From the NCBI RefSeq assembly GCF_036231905.1, contig NZ_JAZARE010000004.1, positions 310,001-374,000 of the forward strand: DNA of 64,000 bases. Direction: 5' to 3'. A program made the position numbers and the translations under genes. Each line of letters starts with the position of its first letter. The stretch's first letter is position 1. The DNA comes from CAMLIZ01 sp036231905. GTDB lineage: Bacteria > Pseudomonadota > Gammaproteobacteria > Burkholderiales > Burkholderiaceae_C. Below the pieces are notes generated by a model. That model had not been told where the DNA came from. It saw only the letters and a list, made by a program, of their open reading frames with translations, and did not search any database. Below are positions 8,761 through 16,490 of this stretch, one piece after another.

Positions 8761-9561
8761 TCAGTCGTCCAGCAGCGCGTGGCGGGCGGCTTCCCATACT
8801 TGCGCGCTCGCTGCAACGAGCAGGCCCGTGCGGTCGTCGCCCGGCCGGTACGGCGAACCGTCCCAACGCGCCACGTGGCCGCCGGCCTCGGTAAGCAATA
8901 GGGTGCCCGGCGCATGGTCCCAGGCCAGGGTGCGCCAGTACACCGCGAAGTCGCTCTCCCCGCGCACGATCGCGGGGTAGTCCACGCCCGCCGCGTTGCT
9001 GCCTGGGTGCAGCTGGTGCAGGCGCGTGGTGCGGCGCTCGATCTCCTGCTTCAGGCCGTCGGGCAGGTAGCGCGTCTTCACAATCCCGCTCAGCGCGGTG
9101 GCGCCGGGTGTGCTCACCTGCAAGCGTCGGTCGTCCTGCCAGGCGCCGGCGCCTGATTCGGCGCTGCACAGCGTGCCGCGCAAGGGGTCGAGAATCCAGC
9201 CGGCGAGCGTCTGGCCGTCGCGCAGCAGCGCTACCATCATCGCCACCTGCGGCCGCCCGACGATGAAGTTGCTGGTGCCGTCCAGCGGGTCCACCAGCCA
9301 CACCGCGCCGTGGTCCAGGCCCTGCAGCAGGCGAGCGTCCAGCGCACTGGCTTCCTCGCCCACCACCCGCGAGCCCGGCACCAGCGCCTGCAGCGCCGGC
9401 GTGAGCAACGCTTCGACCTCACGGTCGACGATGGTCACCATTTCGCCAGGCGACTTCTCCTCGATGTCGCCGTGCTGCAGGCGCTGGAAACGCGGCACGA
9501 CGATCGCTGCGGCCGCCTGGCGCAGCAGTTCGGCGACCCGCGCCGTGAGGGATGTGTTCAT
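8761..9561 (-). CDS. Inositol monophosphatase family protein
   Basis: A 266-residue Mg-dependent phosphatase of the IMPase/FBPase/CysQ superfamily. Metal-site motifs are all visible: GEE at 68-70, DPLDGTSNF at 91-99 (Asp91, Asp94 and Thr96 type ligands) and WDHAPG near residue 205, the third metal motif. This family acts on small phosphorylated sugars, inositol phosphates or adenosine 3',5'-bisphosphate; which of these cannot be told from sequence alone, although the length and motifs are closer to the SuhB/histidinol-phosphatase side than to CysQ. It is convergent with polA and divergent from the permease gene, whose start is 56 bases away. Confidence 0.85.
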   Translation of the reverse strand: MNTSLTARVAELLRQAAAAIVVPRFQRLQHGDIEEKSPGEMVTIVDREVEALLTPALQALVPGSRVVGEEASALDARLLQGLDHGAVWLVDPLDGTSNFIVGRPQVAMMVALLRDGQTLAGWILDPLRGTLCSAESGAGAWQDDRRLQVSTPGATALSGIVKTRYLPDGLKQEIERRTTRLHQLHPGSNAAGVDYPAIVRGESDFAVYWRTLAWDHAPGTLLLTEAGGHVARWDGSPYRPGDDRTGLLVAASAQVWEAARHALLDD

Positions 9562-9617
9562 GCGCCCATGATCGCCCAGCCGCAGCGTGGCCCCGAGCGC
9601 TGGTGTACCGTCGCGGC

Positions 9618-12149
9618 ATGCTGACCTTGCGACCCTCCCTCTGGCTGCTCGCCAAGACCCAGACCCTGCGTGACCTGCGTGCGGGCGAACTGCGCCTGCT
9701 GGTGCTGGCGGTGGTTCTGGCGGTGGCGGCGCTCACCGCGGTGGGCTTTTTTGCCGACCGGCTGAATGCCGGCCTCACGCGTGACGCACGCCAGCTGCTG
9801 GGTGGCGACGCGCTGGTGGCCAGCGACCAGCCCACGCCGGCGGACTTCATCGCCCAGGCGCGCTCGCTGGGGCTGGGCACGGCCACCAGCGCCAGCTTTC
9901 CCAGTATGGCGCGGGCGCCGGACGAGCGCGGCGGCGCCACCCGGCTGGTGTCGGTAAAGGCGGTGTCGGCGGCGTACCCGCTGCGGGGCGCGCTGCGGCT
10001 GAAGTCCGCAATCGATGCGCCCGAACAAACGGTCCAGCGGGCCCCCGAGCCCGGCACCGTGTGGGTGGACGTCGGCGTGCTGGCGGCGCTGAACCTCCAG
10101 GTCGGCGAGCCGCTGCTGTTGGGCGATGCCAGCCTGCGCATCGGCCGCATCATCGTGGTGGAGCCCGACCGTGGCGCCGGCTTCCTGGCGTTTGCACCGC
10201 GCGTGATGCTCAACGAGGCCGACCTGGCCGCTACCGGGCTGGTGCAGCCGGGCAGCCGCATCGGCTACCGCCTGGCCGTGGCCGGCACCGACCCGCAGGT
10301 CAACCGTTTCGTGGCCTGGGCCGAGTCCCGCATCAAGACCGCCCGGCTGCGGGGTGTCAACGTCGAATCTTTCGAGGCTGGCCGGCCGGAGATGCGCCAG
10401 ACGCTGGACCGCGCCCACAAGTTCCTCAATCTGGTGGCCTTGCTGGCCGCCTTGCTGGCGGCGGTGGCGGTGGGCATCGCGGCGCGCGACTTCGCCAACC
10501 GGCATCTCAACGATTGCGCGGTGCTGCGGGTGCTGGGCGCACCCCAGCGCACCATCGCCCTCATCCACCTGCTGGAGTTCGGCGCGGTCGGGCTGGTGGC
10601 CAGCGCCATCGGCGTGCTGATCGGCTTCGCGGTGCATCACGTCTTCGTGTGGCTGTTGGCCGGCCTGGTGGAGGCCAGCCTGCCGGCGCCCGGTGTGTGG
10701 CCCGCCTTGATGGGGCTGGGCGTGGGCCTGCTCCTGCTGCTGGGTTTCGGCCTGCCGCCGGTGCTCCAGCTGGCCAGCGTGCCGCCGCTGCGGGTGATCC
10801 GGCGCGACGTGGGCGCGCCCAAGGCCGCCTCGCTGCTGGTGCTGCTGGGTGCGGCAGCGGGCTTCGCCGCCTTGCTGGTGGCGGTGTCGTCGGACCTGAA
10901 GCTGGGGCTGATCGCGGTGGGCGGGTTTGCCGGCGCGATGCTGGCGTTTGCGTTGCTGTCGTGGGTGGCGGTGGGCGTGCTGCGGCGCGCGGTGCCGGAG
11001 GCGCGCGCGCCACGCTGGCTGGTGCTGGCCACGCGCCAGATTGCCGCGCGGCCGGCGTTTGCGGTGCTGCAGGTGTCGGCGCTCAGCGTCGGGTTGCTGG
11101 CGCTGGTGCTGCTGGTGCTGCTGCGCACCGACCTGATCAGCAGCTGGCGCCAGGCCACGCCGCCGGATGCACCCAACCGCTTCGTCATCAACGTGCAGCC
11201 CGACCAGGCCCAGGCCTTCCAGCAGGCGCTTCGCCAGGCCGGCGTGGCGCGCTACGACTGGTACCCCATGATCCGCGGCCGCCTGGTGGCGGTGAACGGC
11301 CAGCCCGTGGCACCGGACGCCTATGTGGAGGACCGCGCCAAGCGCCTGGTGGAGCGCGAGTTCAACCTCAGCCACAGCGCCGAGATGCCGTTGCACAACA
11401 AAGTGGCGGCCGGCCAGTGGAAAGCCGAGGAGCCCGACGCGCTGAGCGTGGAGGAGGGGCTGGCGCAGACGCTGGGCCTGAAGCTCGGCGACCGCCTGCG
11501 CTTTGACCTGGGCGGGCAAATGCAGGAGGGGCGCATCACCAGCCTGCGCAAGGTGGACTGGGGCTCCATGCGGGTGAACTTCTTCGTGATGTTCCCGCGT
11601 GCGCAGATGCCCGACCTGCCGGTCACCTTCATCTCCGCCTTCCGCGCGCCGGCCCAGCCGGGCTTCGACAACGCGCTGGCGCGCGCCTTTCCCAACATCA
11701 CCGACGTGGACGTGTCGGCCTCGCTCGGCGAGGTGCAGCGCGTGCTGGACCAGGTGATCCGCGCGGTGGAGTTCCTGTTCGCCTTCACCCTCGCCACCGG
11801 GCTGGTGGTGCTGTTTGCGGCGGTGGTGGCCACCCGCGAGGCGCGGGCGCGCGAGTTCGCGGTGATGCGCGCGATGGGCGCGAGCGCGCGCCTGCTGTCG
11901 CAGGTGCAGCGCGCGGAGCTGCTGGGCGTGGGCGCGCTGGCCGGGCTGCTGGCCTCGCTGGCGGCTATCGTGGTGGGCTGGGCGCTCGCGAAGTACGCCT
12001 TCGAGTTCAGCTGGAGCGCATCGCCCTGGGTGCCGCTGGCCGGCGCGGTGGCCGGTGCGCTGCTGGCCTTGCTGGCGGGCTATTGGGCGTTGCGGGGGGT
12101 GCTGCGGCGGCCCGTCGTGCAGACCTTGCGCCAAGCCGGCGAAGGTTAG
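9618..12149 (+). CDS. ABC transporter permease, FtsX/YbbP family
   Basis: An 843-residue membrane protein with the YbbP layout: one N-terminal transmembrane helix (about 25-48), a large extracytoplasmic domain, a block of several helices (about 270-480), a second extracytoplasmic domain and a C-terminal bundle of FtsX helices (LLAALLAAVAVGIAARDFA in the first bundle and FLFAFTLATGLVVLFAAVVA in the last). The conserved FtsX-type coupling segments VLRVLGAPQRTIALIHLLE and EFAVMRAMGASARLLSQVQ are present twice, as expected. Such proteins work with a YbbA/LolD-type ATPase, which is not adjacent here. The ATG at 9618 keeps the usual LTLRPSLWLLAKTQTLRDLR start. A periplasmic export or mechanotransmission role is family-level inference. 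Confidence 0.85.
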   Translation: MLTLRPSLWLLAKTQTLRDLRAGELRLLVLAVVLAVAALTAVGFFADRLNAGLTRDARQLLGGDALVASDQPTPADFIAQARSLGLGTATSASFPSMARAPDERGGATRLVSVKAVSAAYPLRGALRLKSAIDAPEQTVQRAPEPGTVWVDVGVLAALNLQVGEPLLLGDASLRIGRIIVVEPDRGAGFLAFAPRVMLNEADLAATGLVQPGSRIGYRLAVAGTDPQVNRFVAWAESRIKTARLRGVNVESFEAGRPEMRQTLDRAHKFLNLVALLAALLAAVAVGIAARDFANRHLNDCAVLRVLGAPQRTIALIHLLEFGAVGLVASAIGVLIGFAVHHVFVWLLAGLVEASLPAPGVWPALMGLGVGLLLLLGFGLPPVLQLASVPPLRVIRRDVGAPKAASLLVLLGAAAGFAALLVAVSSDLKLGLIAVGGFAGAMLAFALLSWVAVGVLRRAVPEARAPRWLVLATRQIAARPAFAVLQVSALSVGLLALVLLVLLRTDLISSWRQATPPDAPNRFVINVQPDQAQAFQQALRQAGVARYDWYPMIRGRLVAVNGQPVAPDAYVEDRAKRLVEREFNLSHSAEMPLHNKVAAGQWKAEEPDALSVEEGLAQTLGLKLGDRLRFDLGGQMQEGRITSLRKVDWGSMRVNFFVMFPRAQMPDLPVTFISAFRAPAQPGFDNALARAFPNITDVDVSASLGEVQRVLDQVIRAVEFLFAFTLATGLVVLFAAVVATREARAREFAVMRAMGASARLLSQVQRAELLGVGALAGLLASLAAIVVGWALAKYAFEFSWSASPWVPLAGAVAGALLALLAGYWALRGVLRRPVVQTLRQAGEG

Positions 12150-12155
12150 ACGGCC

Positions 12156-12205
12156 GTTCGTCGCCAGCCTTTGCAGTTCGTCGCGGCGCTTTGGGTGTTC
12201 ATCGC
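12156..12205. promoter_or_regulatory. Three phased AlgR/LytTR-like boxes
   Basis: Direct repeats GTTCGTCGC (12156-12164), GTTCGTCGC (12176-12184) and GTTCATCGC (12197-12205) start 20 and 21 bases apart, that is two helical turns, on the same DNA face. The first with its flank reads CCGTTCGTC, the published AlgR core of Pseudomonas. They lie 79-128 bases upstream of the small membrane-peptide gene at 12284 and just after the permease stop. Binding by a LytTR-type regulator is inferred. Confidence 0.55.
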
Positions 12206-12283
12206 AACGCGCTGTCAATAGGGGCCGATGCTCCCTAGAGTTCGTTCCATCGCAACGCTGAACCGAACCCAAGGAGCCCCACC

Positions 12284-12460
12284 ATGACGAACCGCAACGC
12301 TTCCTCTTTCACCGCCCTGGCCCTGTCCGTGGTGGTCACCGTGGCCGTGCTGCTGGGCATCGACACCCTGGCCGTGCAGGAGCATGCGGCCACCGACATG
12401 GCGGCCGCTGCCGCGCAGGCGCAGACCGTGGCCGTGAAGGCCGCGCAACCGCGCAGCTGA
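12284..12460 (+). CDS. 58-residue single-helix membrane peptide
   Basis: A short gene of 58 codons with a strong ribosome-binding site AAGGAG seven bases before the ATG. The product has a short polar N-terminus (MTNRNASSFT), one hydrophobic helix (about 10-26, ALALSVVVTVAVLLGIDTLA) and an Ala/Gln/Val-rich, weakly charged C-terminus. The hydrophobic part has no lipobox and no clear cleavage site, so a membrane-anchored peptide is likely. Evidence that it is real: the ribosome-binding site, the box array upstream, a terminator directly after the stop, and GC-rich third positions in frame. I do not recognise a family. Control by a LytTR-type regulator is the main clue to its job. Confidence 0.7.
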   Translation: MTNRNASSFTALALSVVVTVAVLLGIDTLAVQEHAATDMAAAAAQAQTVAVKAAQPRS

Positions 12461-12464
12461 TACT

Positions 12465-12521
12465 GCAACGCTTCGGCGTTGCGTCAACGAAAAAAAGCGC
12501 CTGGACGCCAGGCGCTTTTTT
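12465..12521. terminator. UUCG hairpin followed by a bidirectional A/T-flanked terminator
   Basis: GCAACGC-TTCG-GCGTTGC (12465-12482) is a tetraloop hairpin four bases after the small gene's stop. It is followed by a 14-bp perfect stem, 12491-12504 with 12508-12521, whose outer six pairs are A-T, so that a T-run follows the GC stem in both directions. It ends both the small plus-strand gene and the minus-strand chemoreceptor gene. Confidence 0.85.
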
Positions 12522-12538
12522 CATGGAGCGGCGATGCG

Positions 12539-13903
12539 TCAGCCGAAGGCCGGCTCGCTTTGCAGGCGGAAGGTGGATACCAGGCCGGCCAGTTTGTGCG
12601 CCTGGTCCTTCAGGCTTTCCGCTGCGGCGGCGGATTGCTCCACCAGGGCCGCGTTCTGCTGCGTCATGGAATCCAGCTGGTTCACCGCGGTGTGGATCTG
12701 GCCGATGCCACCCGATTGCTCGCTGGAAGCGGCGGTGATCTCGCCGATGATGTCGGTCACGCGCTGCACGCTGGCCACGATCTCCGTCATCGTGCTGCCG
12801 GCGTCCTGCACCAGGCGGGCACCGGTTTCCACCTTGTCGACGCTGGTGCCGATCAGGGCCTTGATCTCCTTGGCGGCCTGCGCCGAACGCTGGGCGAGCG
12901 AACGCACCTCGCTGGCCACCACCGCAAAACCGCGGCCCTGCTCACCGGCGCGGGCGGCCTCCACGGCGGCATTCAGGGCCAGGATGTTGGTCTGGAAAGC
13001 GATGCCATCGATCACCCCGATGATGTCGGCGATCTTCTTGGAGCTGGAGTTGATCTCGTCCATGGTGGACACCACCTGGGACACGACCTCGCCGCCGCGC
13101 GAGGCCACGGCCGCGGCCGAGCTGGCGAGCTGGTTGGCCTGCCGGGCGGCGTCCGCGCTCTGGTTCACCGTGGTGCTCAGCTGCGCCATGGAGCTGGCCG
13201 TCTGCTGCAGGTTGGAGGCGGTGGCTTCGGTGCGCTGGCTCAGGTCCTGGTTGCCATGCGCGATTTCGCTGGAGGCGGTGGAGATGCTGTCGGCGGAGTG
13301 GCGCACCTCGCCCACCAGCTGGCGCAGGGCGTCGGTCATGCGTGCGAGCGCCCGTTCCACGGCACCGATCTCGTCGGTGCGTTCGGTCTGTACCTGCACG
13401 CTCAGATCGCCCGCGGCAATGCGATCGGCCAGCTGAACCACCGCCTGCAGCGGCCGGCACACGGCGCGCACCAGGAACACCGTGGACACCGCCAGCAGCA
13501 GCACGATGCCGGCCATGACAGCGGACACCAGGTACACCGTGCGCATGCGCTGGCGGCCCACTTCGTTGCGCAGTTCAGCGGCGCCCGCTTCGGCAACCTT
13601 CACCAGCTCGATGGCGCCGGCCAGGTCCGTGGCCTTGGCAAAGGCGACCTTCTCCTGCGGTGTGTCCATCAGCGTGGCGAGCTTCGCCTGCACTTCCGCC
13701 GTGCGGGCCGTGTTGTTCGCTTCCACCGCGCCCAGCAGCCGCAGGCTCATCTCGAGTTTGCTCTGCTCCCGCTCCTGCGCCGCAATGGATTCGGCCTGCG
13801 TGCGCAGCGTGCGCACGATGGACATGGACGTCATGATCGCCACCATGGCCATCAACACGATGACGGGCATCCACATGCGGGTGGCAATGCTGAGTCTTTT
13901 CAT
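12539..13903 (-). CDS. Methyl-accepting chemotaxis protein, short sensor domain
   Basis: A 454-residue chemoreceptor. TM1 is at about 10-28 and TM2 at about 122-145, leaving a periplasmic domain of only about 95 residues, smaller than a normal four-helix bundle. A HAMP domain follows (about 146-200, RPLQAVVQLADRIAAGDLS), then the signalling domain with the conserved tip EAARAGEQGRGFAVVASEVR. It ends in SEPAFG and has no CheR-tethering pentapeptide. It is the last gene of the chemotaxis operon, separated from cheW by a hairpin with a T-run, so its expression may be lower. Its cytoplasmic domain is almost identical to that of the receptor two genes upstream. Confidence 0.92.
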   Translation of the reverse strand: MKRLSIATRMWMPVIVLMAMVAIMTSMSIVRTLRTQAESIAAQEREQSKLEMSLRLLGAVEANNTARTAEVQAKLATLMDTPQEKVAFAKATDLAGAIELVKVAEAGAAELRNEVGRQRMRTVYLVSAVMAGIVLLLAVSTVFLVRAVCRPLQAVVQLADRIAAGDLSVQVQTERTDEIGAVERALARMTDALRQLVGEVRHSADSISTASSEIAHGNQDLSQRTEATASNLQQTASSMAQLSTTVNQSADAARQANQLASSAAAVASRGGEVVSQVVSTMDEINSSSKKIADIIGVIDGIAFQTNILALNAAVEAARAGEQGRGFAVVASEVRSLAQRSAQAAKEIKALIGTSVDKVETGARLVQDAGSTMTEIVASVQRVTDIIGEITAASSEQSGGIGQIHTAVNQLDSMTQQNAALVEQSAAAAESLKDQAHKLAGLVSTFRLQSEPAFG

Positions 13904-13926
13904 TGGGTTTGAAAAAAATGGCCGTG

Positions 13927-13947
13927 AAAAAGGCCGCCGCGGCGGCC
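13927..13947 (-). terminator. Hairpin with T-run between cheW and the second receptor gene
   Basis: On the minus strand the palindrome GGCCGCCGCGGCGGCC (13947-13932) is followed by TTTTT (13931-13927), 22 bases after the cheW stop and 24 bases before the receptor start. It is likely an intrinsic or partial terminator inside the operon. Confidence 0.65.
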
Positions 13948-13969
13948 CGGGGTGTGAGGTGCCGGGGGG

Positions 13970-14521
13970 TCAGGCGGCCGTGGCAACCGAGTCCATCAGG
14001 CCCATGTCGGCGCTGCTCATCAGCTGCTCGATGTCCATCAGGATCAGCATGCGGTCGCCCACGCTGCCGATGCCGGTGATGAAGTTCACGTCCACGCTGG
14101 CGTTCATCTCGGGGGCCGGCTTCACATGGTCGGTGGTCAGCTCCATCACGTCGGAGACCGAGTCGACCACTGCGCCGACCACGCGGCCGCGCACGTTGAG
14201 CACGATCACGACGGTGAAGCTGTTGTATTCGGCCGTGGCGCATCCGAGCTTCAGGCGCAGGTCGACGATGGGCACGATCACGCCGCGCAGGTTGACCACG
14301 CCCTTGATGAAGGCGGGGGCGTTGGCGATGCGGGTGGGCTGTTCGTAGGAGCGGATCTCCTGCACGCGCAGGATGTCGATGCCGTATTCCTCCGCGCCGA
14401 GCCGGAAGGTGAGGTACTCGCCGGCGTGGGCAGCGCCCCTGGCGGAGGCAGATGCACGACCCAGCGCTCCGCGCGCAGCTTCGTGGCGGGCAACCTGGGT
14501 GGCTTCGGTGATCATGTCCAT
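13970..14521 (-). CDS. cheW: Chemotaxis coupling protein CheW
   Basis: A 183-residue protein. After a roughly 35-residue Ala-rich N-terminal extension, the CheW fold starts at GEYLTFRLGAEEYGIDILRV, with the characteristic NLRGVIVPIVDLRLKLG and GAVVDSVSDVMEL segments. It couples receptors to CheA at the membrane array. The ATG ending at 14521 is preferred because AAGGAG sits six bases upstream; the first open ATG (14536) would place that Shine-Dalgarno inside the gene. It lies 73 bases downstream of the first receptor in the cheY-cheA-mcp-cheW-mcp series. Confidence 0.95.
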   Translation of the reverse strand: MDMITEATQVARHEAARGALGRASASARGAAHAGEYLTFRLGAEEYGIDILRVQEIRSYEQPTRIANAPAFIKGVVNLRGVIVPIVDLRLKLGCATAEYNSFTVVIVLNVRGRVVGAVVDSVSDVMELTTDHVKPAPEMNASVDVNFITGIGSVGDRMLILMDIEQLMSSADMGLMDSVATAA

Positions 14522-14594
14522 GGAGGACTCCTTCAAGCTGGGCGTTGAGCTAAGGGGTTATCGGCAGCGCGGGCGCAAGCTATAGGCACAGCCG

Positions 14595-16433
14595 TCAAAA
14601 AGTTTCCCAGTCGTCGTCGTGACTGGTCGCCGCCGTAGCAGCAGCGGGGGCAGGGGCGGCGGGCAGGGCGCTCGCTTGGGGCTTGCTGCGGGGTGCGGCC
14701 GGTGCCGCTGCGGCCGGCGTGGCCGCCTTGGCAGGCTGCTGGCGCACCCGGTCGATCAGCTGGGCAGTCGCCTGGCGCGGCGCGGACACCGGCGCCGCCG
14801 GTGCGGGCCGCGGGGCCGCCGCCGACGCGGACGGCGTGGCGGCAGCTGTGCTCGCTGCGGCCGCGTCCGCCACGCGGAAGGTGGCCACCAGGCCGGCCAG
14901 CTTGTGCGCCTGGTCCTTCAGGCTCTCGGCAGCGGCAGCGGACTCTTCCACCAGCGCGGCGTTCTGCTGCGTCATCTGGTCGAGCTGGTTCACCGCGGTA
15001 TTGATTTGTCCGATGCCACCCGATTGTTCGCTGGACGCGGCGGTGATTTCGCCGATGATGTCGGTCACACGCTGCACGCTGGCCACGATTTCGGTCATGG
15101 TCTTGCCTGCGTCTTCCACCAGGCGGGCACCGGTTTCGACCTTGTCCACGCTGGTGCCGATCAGGCCTTTGATCTCCTTGGCGGCTTCGGCGCTGCGTTG
15201 GGCCAGCGAGCGCACCTCGCCTGCCACCACCGCAAAGCCGCGGCCCTGCTCGCCGGCACGGGCGGCTTCCACCGCGGCGTTCAGCGCCAGGATGTTGGTC
15301 TGGAAGGCGATCCCGTCGATCACGCCGATGATGTCGGCAATCTTCTTGGAGCTGGAGTTGATCTGGTCCATGGTGGACACCACCTGCGCCACCACGTCGC
15401 CACCACGCGAGGCCACCGCGGAGGCGGAGCTGGCCAGCTGGTTGGCCTGGGAGGCCGCCTCGGCGCTCTGGCGCACCGTGCCGGTGAGCTGGGTCATCGA
15501 GCTGGCGGTCTGCTGCAGGCTGCTGGCGGCCTGTTCGGTGCGCTGGCTCAGGTCGTGGTTGCCGGAGGCCACTTCGGAGCTCGCGGTCTGGATGCTTTCG
15601 GCCGATTCACGCAGCTGGCCCACCAGGCCGCGCAGCGAGTCCTGCATCGCCCTCAGCGCCCCCAGCAGGTCGGATGCTTCATCGCTGCCGTGCACTTCGA
15701 TCTGGTGCGTCAGGTCGCCGGCGGCGATGGCCTGCGCTAGCGAGCGCGCCTCCCGGATCGGCTTGACGATGGAGTTGGAGTTCAGCAGCGTCAGCGGTAC
15801 CACCAGCACACAGGCGATGGCCAGTGCGCAGGCAAAGGCGATCAGCGTGTTGCGCGCCGAGCCTTCCACGGCCGTCTCGGTGGATTGCGCATCGGCCAGC
15901 AGCAGCTTCTGCAGCTGGCCCAGTTGCTCCTCGGCGGCGCGGGCCTCGTCCTGGGCGCGGGCCGACACCTTGTTGATTGCGGTGGCGGTGTCGTAGTTGT
16001 TGGCTTCGATCTGCTTGATCACCGGCTCGTAGGCGCTCTGGTAGGCCTGGATGCGCTTGCCGATCTCGGCCACCGCCGCGCCGTTGGCGGCGCTCAAGCC
16101 CCCGTCGCGCAGGCTCTTCAGCTCAGCCTGGAGCAGGCCCAGCGAGTTCAGCCATTCCTTCTTGTACAGCGCGATCTTGGGCGCGTTTTCATAGTTGACC
16201 GCCATTTCCTTCTCATGGCGGCGCATGTCGCCGTAGTGGTCCTGCAGCGCCACCAGGTGGGTGGTCTGCGTGAAGGCGCTCTCCACGAAACCGTGGCTCA
16301 GCGCCTGGATGCGGAACATGCCGGCCAGCCCGGCACCACCCACGATCAGCAGCAGGGCCAGCACCATCGCGATGGCACCCACCATGCGGGTCTGGATGGT
16401 GAAACGGCGCATCAGCGAGTGGATGGCGTGCAT
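14595..16433 (-). CDS. Methyl-accepting chemotaxis protein with C-terminal DWETF tether
   Basis: A 612-residue chemoreceptor. TM1 lies at about 18-40, a four-helix-bundle type periplasmic domain at about 41-195 (the 4HB_MCP class, with ALQDHYGDMRRHEKEMAVNY) and TM2 at about 197-218, followed by HAMP and the signalling domain with tip EAARAGEQGRGFAVVAGEVR. The C-terminus is a linker of about 85 residues rich in Ala and Pro ending in DDDWETF, equivalent to the NWETF pentapeptide that binds CheR and CheB in enterobacterial high-abundance receptors. This implies a CheR with a pentapeptide-binding subdomain elsewhere in the genome. GGAG lies eight bases before the start. It follows cheA by 57 bases. 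Confidence 0.95.
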   Translation of the reverse strand: MHAIHSLMRRFTIQTRMVGAIAMVLALLLIVGGAGLAGMFRIQALSHGFVESAFTQTTHLVALQDHYGDMRRHEKEMAVNYENAPKIALYKKEWLNSLGLLQAELKSLRDGGLSAANGAAVAEIGKRIQAYQSAYEPVIKQIEANNYDTATAINKVSARAQDEARAAEEQLGQLQKLLLADAQSTETAVEGSARNTLIAFACALAIACVLVVPLTLLNSNSIVKPIREARSLAQAIAAGDLTHQIEVHGSDEASDLLGALRAMQDSLRGLVGQLRESAESIQTASSEVASGNHDLSQRTEQAASSLQQTASSMTQLTGTVRQSAEAASQANQLASSASAVASRGGDVVAQVVSTMDQINSSSKKIADIIGVIDGIAFQTNILALNAAVEAARAGEQGRGFAVVAGEVRSLAQRSAEAAKEIKGLIGTSVDKVETGARLVEDAGKTMTEIVASVQRVTDIIGEITAASSEQSGGIGQINTAVNQLDQMTQQNAALVEESAAAAESLKDQAHKLAGLVATFRVADAAAASTAAATPSASAAAPRPAPAAPVSAPRQATAQLIDRVRQQPAKAATPAAAAPAAPRSKPQASALPAAPAPAAATAATSHDDDWETF

Positions 16434-16490
16434 GGCGTGTCTCCGGCAAGGCAGCCAGGCGCGCGGCGGCGCCCGGTGTTTCAGGAAGGA

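Noticed and set aside
12156..12205. CRISPR-like array
   Set aside because: The repeats are nine bases long and only three in number with 11-12-base spacers, which fits regulator boxes and not CRISPR.
9558..12272. A 904-residue open frame opposite the permease
   Set aside because: Antisense shadow with the same His/Gln/Arg bias; the permease frame has proper membrane helices.
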